A DNA stretch of 25,787 nucleotides, from the NCBI GenBank assembly GCA_934119955.1, contig CAKOSZ010000013.1:1-25787 (forward strand), given 5' to 3'. Every line of letters starts with the position of its first letter. Position 1 is the stretch's first letter. The DNA comes from an uncultured Bacilli bacterium (lineage in GTDB: Bacteria; Bacillota_I; Bacilli_A; RF39; UBA660). Both the position numbers and the translations under genes were made by a program. The notes below the pieces were generated by a model that did no database searches, was not told the DNA's origin, and was given only the letters and a program-made list of their open reading frames with translations. Below are positions 1 through 8,439 of the stretch, piece after piece.

Positions 1-59
1 TGGAGATTACTAATCTTAATAAAGATGAATTAGAAAAAATTAAAAAAGAATTAAAATAA
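1..59 (+). CDS. 3' end of a Rpn / PD-(D/E)XK-transposase-like gene (partial)
   Basis: An open frame enters from the left edge, with its first full codon at base 3, and ends at TAA 57-59. The eighteen visible residues (EITNLNKDELEKIKKELK) match almost perfectly the C-terminus of the minus-strand gene at the right end of the window, where only the last residues differ. That paralogue looks like the C-terminal part of the Rpn / PD-(D/E)XK nuclease family transposases, whose tails often carry an 'EI.E.TGL..EEI..L' motif; that assignment is from family knowledge. The two bases before GAG are TG, consistent with the ATG (Met) found at this place in the paralogue. Nothing of a catalytic domain is visible here. 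Confidence 0.7.
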   Translation, partial: EITNLNKDELEKIKKELK

Positions 60-72
60 TTTGTACAAATTT

Positions 73-115
73 AAAAAAGTAATTTAGATATTATTTTCTA
101 AGTTACTTTTTATTT
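73..115. terminator. Bidirectional intrinsic terminator
   Basis: Bases 75-88 pair with 97-110 over 14 positions, with one G-U wobble, and the stem is flanked by an A-run on the left and a T-run on the right. It can therefore end both the plus-strand fragment (stop at 59) and the minus-strand sigma-factor gene, whose stop codon at 110-112 overlaps it. A closely similar hairpin follows the paralogous gene at the right edge (25353-25395). Confidence 0.8.
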
Positions 116-1216
116 ACTTAACTTTTTAGTATTGCTTTCTTCTAAACGAATACTATGTAAAATACCTTCTATTTTAGGCAATAAATATCCATAAAAACTA
201 TTGGTTACTTGCTTATTTCCTCTGGCGACAAGACTAATAATTTTTAAATCTTCTTGTTTTAATCTTTTTAACATACATTTTATCTCTTGTTCAGTATAAT
301 TTCCTAGTAATTCTTGTAAAAATTTTTTATCATCATTATCATCATATACCTTTTCTTCCAAAGTTTTAGGTCGATAAATATATTTACCATTAAATGTTTC
401 TCTCACAAAATCATTAAGAGTTAAATCATTACCTAAATAAGCAACTAATAATTTAGCATATTTGGGTTTTCGCAATTCATTTAAGGCTTTCTCTTCAATT
501 TGACGAATTCTTTCTCTGGTTAAACCAAATATATCAGCAATTTGTTCAAGAGTTTTAACTGGATAATCATTAAGACCAAAACGATAATTTAAAATATCCC
601 TCTCCCGTTTAGTTAAATCAGCCTTCTTTAAAATATTATTAACTTCATCTTTTTTCATTTGTTGAAAAACTTGATCAAAAACATTTGTATTTCTATCTGG
701 AATAACTGTTAGCATCTCGTTTCCATCTTCATCAATTGGTCTATTAATACTTGTTTCATTATTTAAAAAGAACTCTAATTCTTCTATTTTTTCTAAACTT
801 ACTCCTAATAACTCAGCAAGCTCTTCTTTACTAGGTTCCCTATCATACTTAACTATTAATCTATTTTTTAACATTTTATATCTTATTAATAAAGCCGATA
901 CATAAATGGGAATTTTTATATTTCTAGAATTTTCTTCAATAAAACGATACATACATTGTCTTATCCAATGAACAGCATAAGTTGAAAAAGCATTATCACG
1001 ACTGCAATCAAATTTTTGAATTGCTCTCATTAAGCCAATTTTTCCTTCTTCCATCAAGTCATCATAATCTATTCCTAAATTCTTATATTTATTAGCAACA
1101 TGTCTAACTAAACCTAAATTCTTATTAATAAGTTCAACAAGTGCTAGTTCATCACCATCTTTTTGATATTTAAGAATTAACTCTCTTATTTTATCTTGAC
1201 TTAATAATTCTCCCAT
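110..1216 (-). CDS. RNA polymerase sigma-70 family factor with C-terminal extension
   Basis: This is a sigma-70 factor that directs core RNA polymerase to promoters. Region 2 lies at about residues 30-100 (LGLVRHVANKYKNLGIDYDDL, then the DNA-melting segment with FSTYAVHWIRQ). Region 3 follows at about 105-180. Region 4 is at about 195-250 with a clear helix-turn-helix (TLEQIADIFGLTRERIRQIE). There is no RpoD region 1.1. About 110 residues follow region 4 where sigma factors usually end; they include a helical block (EQEIKCMLKRLKQEDLKIIS) that I do not recognise as a standard sigma domain. The gene has its own promoter just upstream. It may be an alternative sigma factor or a short primary-type one; the sequence does not decide. 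No anti-sigma gene is adjacent. Confidence 0.93.
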   Translation of the reverse strand: MGELLSQDKIRELILKYQKDGDELALVELINKNLGLVRHVANKYKNLGIDYDDLMEEGKIGLMRAIQKFDCSRDNAFSTYAVHWIRQCMYRFIEENSRNIKIPIYVSALLIRYKMLKNRLIVKYDREPSKEELAELLGVSLEKIEELEFFLNNETSINRPIDEDGNEMLTVIPDRNTNVFDQVFQQMKKDEVNNILKKADLTKRERDILNYRFGLNDYPVKTLEQIADIFGLTRERIRQIEEKALNELRKPKYAKLLVAYLGNDLTLNDFVRETFNGKYIYRPKTLEEKVYDDNDDKKFLQELLGNYTEQEIKCMLKRLKQEDLKIISLVARGNKQVTNSFYGYLLPKIEGILHSIRLEESNTKKLSK

Positions 1217-1236
1217 AATACTTCACCCGAGTGGTT

Positions 1237-1265
1237 ATTATATCAAATTTTCTTAGTTATTTCAA
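1237..1265 (-). promoter_or_regulatory. Sigma-A-type promoter of the sigma-factor gene
   Basis: On the minus strand TTGAAA (1265-1260) is followed after 17 bases by TATAAT (1242-1237), with an upstream TGn giving an extended -10. The -35 overlaps the stop codon region of the prepilin peptidase gene, so the sigma gene can be transcribed separately from it. A GGGTGAAG ribosome site lies between promoter and ATG. Confidence 0.75.
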
Positions 1266-2030
1266 CATAGTTAATAATTTTTCAAATATTAAGCGAATAT
1301 CATACTTAGTATAAAAAACTATTAATAAACCAAGAACAATAAATGGTCCATAAGGAATAACATGTTCTTTGTTTTTAAGAAGAATAATTAAAGATACTGG
1401 AAGAGCAATAATACTTGATAAGAATAAAACAATAATTGCAAGCATTGGATCAAGAGTTAAACCCACTAAGAACATAAGTTTAATATCTGCTCCTCCTAAA
1501 CTTTCTTTTTTAAAAATATGATTACCGAGTAACATAATTAAATACATAACGATAAAGCAAATTATTCCATAACCTATTTGTATTAAACCATCAATTATTC
1601 CTTTATCTAATACTTTACAAATAAAGATAATAATACTTGGTACTATTATAAAACGATCAGGAATAATTAAGTAATTTAAATCTGTTACAATTACTAGCAT
1701 AAATAAACTTACTAAGGTTAAAGAAATTATTAAATTATATGAGAAACCAAAAGAATGATAACTTACTAAAAACAAAAGTCCCGTTCCAAATTCTAAAAGT
1801 GGATACATTATAGATAATTTAGCATGACAACTTTTGCATTTACCACCTTGAATTAGATAAGAAAATATTGGTATTAACTCATACCATTTTAAAATATGAT
1901 CACAATTTTCACAATGACTTCTTGAATTTAAAGTATTCTCTTTCCTTGGTATTCTTAAACCAAGTACCCCATAATATGAACCTAAGCAAGATCCTATAAT
2001 AAACATAAATACATAATATAGTGCGCTCAT
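1257..2030 (-). CDS. Prepilin peptidase (A24 family; ComC/PilD type)
   Basis: This polytopic membrane aspartic protease cleaves, and in the family often N-methylates, type IV pilin-like prepilins. The N-terminal domain has the zinc-binding pair of CxxC motifs (CENC and CKSC, about residues 40-70) within the 'HCENCDHILKWYELIPIFSY' signature. The catalytic aspartates are visible in TDLNYLIIPDR and in GGADIKL, which corresponds to the family GxGD motif with Ala in the variable place. Its 257 residues are the normal length. Its ATG shares one base (TAATG) with the stop of the upstream PilC/GspF gene, so the two are translationally coupled. No pilin or assembly ATPase gene is in the window; they would have to be elsewhere. 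Confidence 0.93.
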   Translation of the reverse strand: MSALYYVFMFIIGSCLGSYYGVLGLRIPRKENTLNSRSHCENCDHILKWYELIPIFSYLIQGGKCKSCHAKLSIMYPLLEFGTGLLFLVSYHSFGFSYNLIISLTLVSLFMLVIVTDLNYLIIPDRFIIVPSIIIFICKVLDKGIIDGLIQIGYGIICFIVMYLIMLLGNHIFKKESLGGADIKLMFLVGLTLDPMLAIIVLFLSSIIALPVSLIILLKNKEHVIPYGPFIVLGLLIVFYTKYDIRLIFEKLLTMLK

Positions 2031-3427
2031 TATTGAATTACCTTATACATTTCAAACATTGGAACAATAATTGAAATAATTATAATACCAACAGTAAAAG
2101 TTAGAAAAACAATTAAAATTGGTTCTAGTAAAGTTTTAACTTGATTAATAGAATTACGATATAAATCTTGATAGTAATCAGCAACTTTTTCCATCATGGT
2201 TCCAAGTTTACCAGTAGATTCTCCTGTTACAATCATTTCATATGCAACAACTGGAATATACGGATTATCTTTAAATGCTTCGGAAATCTTACCTCCACGA
2301 TTTAAATTTTTAACTGTTTTTTCAATTATTCTTTTATAGATTTCATTATCACTTACTTTAATTAATACATCCATACTATCTGTAATAAAAACTCCATGAT
2401 TTAAAAGAGATGCAAATGTTTTAGCAAACATTGATACTTCACTATACATAATAATATTTTTAACAACTGGAATTTTTAAATAAATTGATTGCATTAAAAA
2501 TCTAAATGATTTAACATTTTTAAACCAATAAATATATAAAAGTAAAATCATTATTACAATAATAATTACTTGTAATAAATAACTTTGTAAAAAGTTACTA
2601 AAATTAATTGTCATAACTGTTATTTTAGGTAAATTACTACTCCATCCTGAAAACATTTCTACATATGATGGAACAATATAACGAAGAACAAAGACAATAA
2701 CAGCCACTGCCATAATTAAAACAATAGTAGGATATGTCATTGCACTTTTTAATTCTTTTCTTGTTTTATCAATTGAGGTATAATAATCAGCCATATCATC
2801 TAAAATAGCCGGTAAATCTCCTGTTAATTCAGCTGACCTTACCATATTAGTTAAAAGTTTTGGAAATACATTAGGTTGATGTTCAAAGGCAGTTGACAAG
2901 TTTTCTCCTGATAATAAGTCATATACTATCATATCATATATTTTTTTAACCCCAGGTTTTCTTGATTGTTTAGCAAGAATTCTAAACGCATCAACTAAAC
3001 TCATTCCGGCCTTTAAATAAGTAGATATTTGAGTTAAAGTAAATGATAATTCTCCCATTTTAATAGGATTAAAAATTGATAAATTTAAACTACCTAAATC
3101 TAAACTTCCCTTTTTAACTGGGGTAATGGAAATAACTTCATTTCCTTCATTGGCTAAAAAGGCTTTGGCTTGATCAATATTATAAGCATCAAATGTTCCA
3201 CTAAATATTTTCCCTGATTTTAACTTAGTTTTATATTTAAATGTTATTTTATCTTCTTTTAAAAGAGCAGCTTTATCAAGACGATTAGTCATTAGTTTTA
3301 AAGATTCATCTACTACATCTTCTTCTATAAACAAATCTTTAACTTTATTTTTTTTACCAAATATACTAAGTATTAAGGCAGCAAGACCCTTATAGGCATA
3401 AGTTATAATATTATCTTTTGTTATCAT
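2030..3427 (-). CDS. Type II secretion / type IV pilus inner-membrane platform protein (GspF/PilC/ComGB)
   Basis: This is the polytopic platform protein of a type IV pilus, type II secretion or competence pseudopilus machine. The first 60 residues are non-standard and partly hydrophobic. Residues about 62-105 have the usual PilC N-terminal pattern (KLKSGKIFSGTFDAYNIDQA). Two T2SSF domains follow, the first from about 125 (FTLTQISTYLKAGMSLVDAF) with a membrane segment near 235, the second from about 330 (FAKTFASLLNHGVFITDSMD) ending with a membrane helix at the C-terminus. It precedes and overlaps the prepilin peptidase gene. A GAGG ribosome site and a plausible promoter lie upstream. The partner ATPase (PilB/GspE) is not nearby. 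Confidence 0.92.
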   Translation of the reverse strand: MITKDNIITYAYKGLAALILSIFGKKNKVKDLFIEEDVVDESLKLMTNRLDKAALLKEDKITFKYKTKLKSGKIFSGTFDAYNIDQAKAFLANEGNEVISITPVKKGSLDLGSLNLSIFNPIKMGELSFTLTQISTYLKAGMSLVDAFRILAKQSRKPGVKKIYDMIVYDLLSGENLSTAFEHQPNVFPKLLTNMVRSAELTGDLPAILDDMADYYTSIDKTRKELKSAMTYPTIVLIMAVAVIVFVLRYIVPSYVEMFSGWSSNLPKITVMTINFSNFLQSYLLQVIIIVIMILLLYIYWFKNVKSFRFLMQSIYLKIPVVKNIIMYSEVSMFAKTFASLLNHGVFITDSMDVLIKVSDNEIYKRIIEKTVKNLNRGGKISEAFKDNPYIPVVAYEMIVTGESTGKLGTMMEKVADYYQDLYRNSINQVKTLLEPILIVFLTFTVGIIIISIIVPMFEMYKVIQ

Positions 3428-3450
3428 CTTAACCTCTACTTTCTAAGAAT

Positions 3451-3479
3451 ATATTACCACATTAATCTGGTTTTAGCAA
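3451..3479 (-). promoter_or_regulatory. Possible promoter of the pilC-prepilin peptidase pair
   Basis: On the minus strand TTGCTA (3479-3474) and TAATAT (3456-3451) are 17 bases apart, with TGG before the -10. Each hexamer matches the consensus at four of six positions. The 56-base gap before the ATG leaves little other space for a promoter. Confidence 0.45.
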
Positions 3480-3483
3480 TTAA

Positions 3484-5460
3484 CTATTCTATATTTTTTT
3501 TATTTTTTAAAACTTTAAAATAATTAGTTTTTAAAACTTCATCATTCATTCTTGTTTTTTCATTTATAAGAGTTGCCATACTATTAATATAATCATCTGT
3601 TCCTTTTAATCCTTTAATAACATTACCACTACTATCTACATAACGTTTACCATCATACCAAGTAAAATCATTGAAGAACACATAACCAGGATAAGTATCA
3701 CTTAAAGCATCACTTCCTATATAATAGTTTGGATGATCATATAAGTTAAATAAATTTAAAATAGTTGGTAAAATATTTAATTGACTAGTTACTTTGGTTA
3801 TATTTCTTGGAGTAATATTACTGGCCCAGATAAAGAAATCAGTTTTATTAATTAAATTAGTATCTATATCTTTTAAACCTGCTAAAATATTTTTATCACT
3901 TAAAGTATAAGTGTAATGATCAGCAAAGAAAACAACAACTGTATTATCATATAAACCTTTTTCTTTTAAGTTATCCATTAAAAGACCTATCATTCGATCA
4001 GTTTCCCCTGCTTGAATTTTCAAACAATCCATTTCACTTGGATTATAATCAGGGTTTTCCTTTTCTTCTTCTGTTAAAAGCATGCTACAAACTCCACTTG
4101 TTTTAGAAAATGGTAAATGAGCCGAATAAGTAATTATATAAGAAACAAAGTTAGGATTAACTGTATTTTCAACATTAAATATTTTACTATTAAAAGTTTC
4201 ATTAGTAATTAAGTTAGTATCTAAATAATATTCTTTATTTGGATATACTCCTAAATCTTTTAAACCATTATAAGAATTATAACCAAAGTTTTTATAATTA
4301 ATCCCTCTTGAATAATATTCACTTGAATTCATATGAAAAGCATTAACAGTATAACCAACACTCTTAAATAAATTAGGTAAGGAATAATCAAAATTATTTT
4401 TACTAAATGTATAAGCGTTTTGATTATAACTATATGGAGTTGAATAACCTGTATTAACCATAAACTCTGAATTAAAAGTTGATCCTCCTCCATTTACAAA
4501 AGAATAATGATTAGTAAAATTAATCGATTTACTTCTTATACTTGCAAGATTTGGCATAACACTTTCATTTGTTAAAAAATTATCAATACTTTCAAGTTGG
4601 ACAAGAATTAAATTCTTTCCTTCAAAAATACCTGTATACTCATTTAAAGGTTTTTCTGTTTCTTTATCAAAAATACTATCTAAAAAATCAAGCGTTTCAT
4701 TATCTTCTTTTTCTTGTTTACGAAAATAATTTACATAAATATTACGAAAATTATATTCAAACAAACCAACTAGTTCCATACTTTTATTATTATCATTAAA
4801 AGTATTATATATATTTCTTTTATTACTCCAAGCATTCCATTCAAGTTTAGTAGTTTCATGACCTAACATAAATGGTATTAAAGAATGAATTATAGTAAAA
4901 GCAAGAATAGTAATTACTAAATATTTTAAATTATTCTTCGTATTTTTTTTAAATGATTTATACGTTAGAACTAAGAACAATATAGTAAGAAACATTACTA
5001 TATACATCCATAAAGTAATATTTTTTAAAGTATCTAAAAAATATGAACTTCCTTCACTAGCAGCTGACAAAACTGAAAAATCAAAAAATATTTTAAAAAT
5101 ACTATAATATATATTATGAACTAAAAACATAATAAAGGAAAAACCAAAGAATAGCCCATAAATAAGTTTTCCATAAATACTTTTAATATTCTTAACAAGA
5201 AAAATAACTAAAAAAATCCATAAAAAAGAAAATAAGTTAGGAAACAAAGAAAATGGTTTAACAAACCCAATTGAACTAGTTTCTACTCTTGTTGAAATAT
5301 CCAAAAGATAAAGAGATAAAAACATATATATATACATTCTATTAGTATACATGAATTTATTTATTTTTTTTATTTTATTATTTGTTTTAATTTTATTTAT
5401 TATTTTTATATTTTTAACTTTATTTAGTTTTAAAAAAAATGTTTTAAATTTATTTTTCAT
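3484..5460 (-). CDS. LTA synthase family sulfatase (membrane phosphoglycerol transferase-like)
   Basis: This membrane-anchored alkaline-phosphatase-superfamily enzyme is of the LtaS / phosphoglycerol transferase type, which adds glycerol-phosphate units to glycolipids outside the cell. A basic, Asn/Lys-rich N-terminus (about 40 residues) leads into roughly five membrane segments between residues 40 and 200. The extracellular catalytic domain starts near 280 (NLILVQLESIDNF), with the expected metal-binding Glu. The probable nucleophile is Thr328 in GGSTFNSEF (LtaS has GKTSDAEF). Asp514-His515 in FFADHYTY match the metal-binding DH of the family. The 658 residues are normal for the family. The exact polymer made (polyglycerol-phosphate LTA or another) cannot be read from the sequence. 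Confidence 0.9.
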   Translation of the reverse strand: MKNKFKTFFLKLNKVKNIKIINKIKTNNKIKKINKFMYTNRMYIYMFLSLYLLDISTRVETSSIGFVKPFSLFPNLFSFLWIFLVIFLVKNIKSIYGKLIYGLFFGFSFIMFLVHNIYYSIFKIFFDFSVLSAASEGSSYFLDTLKNITLWMYIVMFLTILFLVLTYKSFKKNTKNNLKYLVITILAFTIIHSLIPFMLGHETTKLEWNAWSNKRNIYNTFNDNNKSMELVGLFEYNFRNIYVNYFRKQEKEDNETLDFLDSIFDKETEKPLNEYTGIFEGKNLILVQLESIDNFLTNESVMPNLASIRSKSINFTNHYSFVNGGGSTFNSEFMVNTGYSTPYSYNQNAYTFSKNNFDYSLPNLFKSVGYTVNAFHMNSSEYYSRGINYKNFGYNSYNGLKDLGVYPNKEYYLDTNLITNETFNSKIFNVENTVNPNFVSYIITYSAHLPFSKTSGVCSMLLTEEEKENPDYNPSEMDCLKIQAGETDRMIGLLMDNLKEKGLYDNTVVVFFADHYTYTLSDKNILAGLKDIDTNLINKTDFFIWASNITPRNITKVTSQLNILPTILNLFNLYDHPNYYIGSDALSDTYPGYVFFNDFTWYDGKRYVDSSGNVIKGLKGTDDYINSMATLINEKTRMNDEVLKTNYFKVLKNKKNIE

Positions 5461-5479
5461 AAATCACTCCATCAAGTTA

Positions 5480-5488
5480 ATTATATCA
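5480..5488 (-). promoter_or_regulatory. Extended -10 promoter of the LTA-synthase-like gene
   Basis: The minus strand carries TGATATAAT, a perfect -10 with extended TGn, about 20 bases before the ATG and its GGAG ribosome site. The -35 region is poor, which is tolerated with an extended -10. Confidence 0.55.
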
Positions 5489-5510
5489 TAAAATAGATAT
5501 TGTTTTTAAG

Positions 5511-5549
5511 AAAAAATCAAGGTTTACATTTTTAGTGTAAATCTTGATT
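5511..5549 (-). terminator. Intrinsic terminator of typA
   Basis: Bases 5536-5549 and 5515-5528 form a 14-pair stem with one G-U wobble and a 7-base loop, followed on the minus strand by a U-run (5516-5511). The 5' arm overlaps the last codons of typA. Confidence 0.9.
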
Positions 5550-7343
5550 ATTGGCTTTTTTTCTAAGTTCTGCTTTAAGAATTTTTTTACGAAGTCTAAA
5601 TCCAAGAGGTGTTACTTCTACAAGTTCATCATTATTTATATAGTCAAGTGCGATTTCAAGAGACATAACACGTGGTCTTTTTAAAACTACGGTATGATCA
5701 GATCCACTAGCACGAGTATTGGTTAAGTTTTTCCCCTTTACAACATTAACGGCTATATCATTATCGTGATTATGTTCTCCAACGATCATTCCTTCGTATA
5801 CTTCATCGCCTGGTTCAACAAACATTGTTCCACGTTCTTCAAGTTGTCCAAGTGCATAAGCAGTGGCTTTTCCATTTTCCATAGAAACTAAAACACCTAG
5901 TTTTCTTTCTCCTACTTGATTATGAACAACAGGACGATATTCTTTAAAGGTATGATTCATTATACCATAACCTTTGGTAATTGTCATAAATTCAGTCATG
6001 AAACCAATTAAACCACGAGAAGGAATTACATAAGTAAGTCTTGTTTGATCTCCCATATTTTGCATATTATCAAGAGTGGCAAAACGAAGTCCAAGAGATT
6101 CTATTACTCCACCTACATAGTCATTACTAACATCAATTTGCAAGTCTTCAAATGGTTCACATTTAACTCCATCTATTTCTTTAATAATTACTTGGGGTTT
6201 TGATACTTGAAGTTCAAATCCTTCACGACGCATATTTTCAATTAAAATAGATAAATGTAATTCTCCTCTTCCTTTAACAAGAAAACTTTCTTGATCGTAA
6301 GGAGTAATTTTTAAACTTACATCTTTTTCAGTTTCTTTGTTTAATCTTTCTTCAATTTTTCTAATGGTTAAAAGTTTACCTTCACGTCCTGCAAATGGAG
6401 AAGTATTAACTCCAAAAGTCATCTCTAAGGTTGGTTCATCAATTCTTAAAGGTGGTAAGGCATCTTCTTTACCTGGATTACAAATAGTTTCACCTACATT
6501 TATATCAGCAAGTCCAGCAATTGCTATAATATCTCCTGCACTTGCAGTTTCAATTTCAACACGTTTAAGACCATTGTAACCAAACATTTTTTGAATACGA
6601 AATTGTTTTTTAGTTCCATCTAATCTTAAACAACTAACATTTTCTCCCACTTTAACAGTTCCGCTTTTAATAACACCAATTCCAATACGACCAACGAAAT
6701 CATTATAATCAAGAAGTGCAGGCTGAAATCTTAAAATATCATCCTTATCCCCTGCTGGCTCTTTAATTGTTTTTAAAATTGTATCTAAAAGTGGATGCAT
6801 TGTTTTTTCTTGGGTTTCTATATCAGGTGATAAACTAGAAGTTCCCATAACAGCACTAGTATAAACTACTGGAAAATCTAATTGTTCAATGTCAGCCCCA
6901 AGTTCTATAAATAAATCCATAACTTCATCAACTACTTGTTTAGGACGAGCAGATGGTTTATCTATTTTATTAACAACTACAATTGGAGTAACCTTAGCCT
7001 CTAAGGCTTTTTTTAAAACAAATCTTGTTTGAGGCATAGTTCCTTCATAAGCATCAACAACTAATAAAACTCCATCAACCATGTTCATAATACGTTCAAC
7101 TTCCCCAGCAAAATCAGCATGTCCTGGGGTATCTAAAATATTAATACGAACTCCATTATAATTAATTGATGTAGTCTTAGCAAGTATTGTAATCCCACGT
7201 TCCTTTTCAAGAGCATTAGAATCCATTGAAACAGTTGCTTCATTTTCTCTAAATGTTCCAGCATACTCTAACATTTTATCAACAAGCGTTGTTTTACCAT
7301 GGTCAACGTGAGCAATAATTGCAATATTACGTATATTTTTCAT
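5532..7343 (-). CDS. typA: Ribosome-associated translational GTPase TypA/BipA
   Basis: TypA is an EF-G-like GTPase that binds the ribosome and supports 50S assembly and growth under stress such as cold. The G motifs are intact: AHVDHGKTT (residues 11-19), RGITI, DTPGHADF and NKID. EF-G-like domains II, III and V follow, with the TypA signature IPSRGLIGF and the C-terminal domain ending in a basic tail. I place the start at ATG 7343 rather than at a GTG three codons upstream, because the AAGGGA ribosome site directly abuts that GTG and is correctly spaced for the ATG. The resulting 603 residues are the usual length. It is a single-gene unit with its own promoter and terminator. Confidence 0.97.
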   Translation of the reverse strand: MKNIRNIAIIAHVDHGKTTLVDKMLEYAGTFRENEATVSMDSNALEKERGITILAKTTSINYNGVRINILDTPGHADFAGEVERIMNMVDGVLLVVDAYEGTMPQTRFVLKKALEAKVTPIVVVNKIDKPSARPKQVVDEVMDLFIELGADIEQLDFPVVYTSAVMGTSSLSPDIETQEKTMHPLLDTILKTIKEPAGDKDDILRFQPALLDYNDFVGRIGIGVIKSGTVKVGENVSCLRLDGTKKQFRIQKMFGYNGLKRVEIETASAGDIIAIAGLADINVGETICNPGKEDALPPLRIDEPTLEMTFGVNTSPFAGREGKLLTIRKIEERLNKETEKDVSLKITPYDQESFLVKGRGELHLSILIENMRREGFELQVSKPQVIIKEIDGVKCEPFEDLQIDVSNDYVGGVIESLGLRFATLDNMQNMGDQTRLTYVIPSRGLIGFMTEFMTITKGYGIMNHTFKEYRPVVHNQVGERKLGVLVSMENGKATAYALGQLEERGTMFVEPGDEVYEGMIVGEHNHDNDIAVNVVKGKNLTNTRASGSDHTVVLKRPRVMSLEIALDYINNDELVEVTPLGFRLRKKILKAELRKKANNQDLH

Positions 7344-7374
7344 TAATAACACTTCCCTTTTTTTAAACTAAGAT

Positions 7375-7403
7375 AGTATAGCATAAAATAATATTTTAAA
7401 CAA
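7375..7403 (-). promoter_or_regulatory. Promoter of typA
   Basis: On the minus strand TTGTTT (7403-7398), 17 bases, TATACT (7380-7375), with TGC before the -10. It sits between the upstream gene's terminator and the typA ribosome site. Confidence 0.75.
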
Positions 7404-7415
7404 TACTTTTTTACC

Positions 7416-7450
7416 AAAAAAACGTCTTTTTAACTCAAAAACGTTTTTTT
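7416..7450 (-). terminator. Intrinsic terminator after the GDPD-like gene
   Basis: A perfect 10-base inverted repeat (7416-7425 with 7441-7450) flanks the stop codon at 7430-7432 and provides a U-run on the minus strand. Confidence 0.75.
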
Positions 7451-8152
7451 CATAAGTTCTGGATAATTTCCCATTAAGGAAATATTATTTTTTACCTTAG
7501 TACCTACCTTATTTTTAGAATCAAACAACAATTCATATAACTTTGACATAGCATAATCACTATCAAGATAAATAATAACTTCCTTATCTAAATCAATTTC
7601 CTGTTTAACAAGTAATAAATCTAAAACTTGATAAGAAAACACATAATAAGAAACATCAATATAAGTCAAATCATAACCAGATATTACAAATCCAAGAGTA
7701 AAACTACCTTTTTTAGACTTTAAAATATCTAATAAATCTCTACTAACACTATGAATATAAATATTTAAACCTGAATTATTTATTATTTTAAGTAAATTAG
7801 TAGTATATAAATCAAATTCTAACATTGCTTTTTTATTTTGTTCTTCATTTAATTGTAATTCTTTAAAAGGAACTAGATTTAAGTAAACCTTTTTCTTATA
7901 GGAAATACTACTTAAATAAGAAATAACTGTATCAAGTCTAATAATTTCTAAGTTTTGAATTTCATTAAAAGTACTACTAGAAATACTTTGTAATAAAGGC
8001 TCACTATTTAAAATCAAATTAAAAGTTACTAAAATATCATCTTTGCTTTTAAAAACATTTAAAGATATTCCATCTAAATAATCTAAATTAATAATAGTTT
8101 GAAAAAAATCTTGAATAGAATATCTAACACTTTTTTGAACAATTAGTTTCAT
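7430..8152 (-). CDS. Hypothetical protein resembling a catalytically dead GDPD barrel
   Basis: The 240-residue soluble protein has no clear assignment. Its layout resembles glycerophosphodiester phosphodiesterases: 'LDGISLNVFKSKDDILVTFN' (about 24-45) sits where the family has GAD.IE.DV..TKDG..V..HD; IIRLDTVISYL where the family has PTLEEVL; KKVYLNLVPF where it has the IEIK strand; LNIYIHSVSRDLLDILK where it has the SF...L..LK segment; and the C-terminus ends in 'GNYPEL' like the TD.P end. The N-terminal HRG and the catalytic Glu/Asp/His residues are absent. I infer a degenerate, non-enzymatic GDPD-like fold, but similarity search was not possible. It is the last gene of a group with the U32 protein and an 83-aa protein, and ends at an intrinsic terminator. 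Confidence 0.6.
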   Translation of the reverse strand: MKLIVQKSVRYSIQDFFQTIINLDYLDGISLNVFKSKDDILVTFNLILNSEPLLQSISSSTFNEIQNLEIIRLDTVISYLSSISYKKKVYLNLVPFKELQLNEEQNKKAMLEFDLYTTNLLKIINNSGLNIYIHSVSRDLLDILKSKKGSFTLGFVISGYDLTYIDVSYYVFSYQVLDLLLVKQEIDLDKEVIIYLDSDYAMSKLYELLFDSKNKVGTKVKNNISLMGNYPELMKKTFLS

Positions 8153-8186
8153 AAATCACCATTAATTTATATGTTTAAAAAACTAA

Positions 8187-8438
8187 TTATTTACTCTTTT
8201 TAATCCTCTTACTTTCAAGTAAACGATACATACCTATAATATATTTATCTGTTTTATAAATTAAATCACTTGGAATTTTACCACTTCTAACTAATTCATC
8301 TAATTTTTTTAAATTACTTCTTATAGAATTATATAAAGTATCATCAACTGGATTTTCTTTATACTTTTTATATAAAAAAGAAATATCATCAAGTAAATTT
8401 TTATATTCAATCAAAGTAAAATCATTTTCCATTTTCAT
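8187..8438 (-). CDS. Small helical hypothetical protein
   Basis: The 83-residue, lysine-rich, probably all-helical protein has no signal peptide or membrane segment and I do not recognise its family. Its excellent ribosome site (GGGAGGAG) is embedded in the last codons of the U32 gene, and its ATG starts one base after that gene's stop codon, so it is almost certainly translated as part of the same operon. The coding call rests on this arrangement and on the absence of competing frames. Confidence 0.7.
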   Translation of the reverse strand: MKMENDFTLIEYKNLLDDISFLYKKYKENPVDDTLYNSIRSNLKKLDELVRSGKIPSDLIYKTDKYIIGMYRLLESKRIKKSK

Positions 8439-8439
8439 T

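Noticed and set aside
4569..4799. Plus-strand open frame of 76 codons
   Set aside because: It lies wholly inside the LTA-synthase-like gene on the other strand, has Tyr/Phe-rich shadow composition and resembles no family.
6337..6579. Plus-strand open frame of 80 codons
   Set aside because: Antisense to the conserved centre of typA; a shadow of conserved codons.
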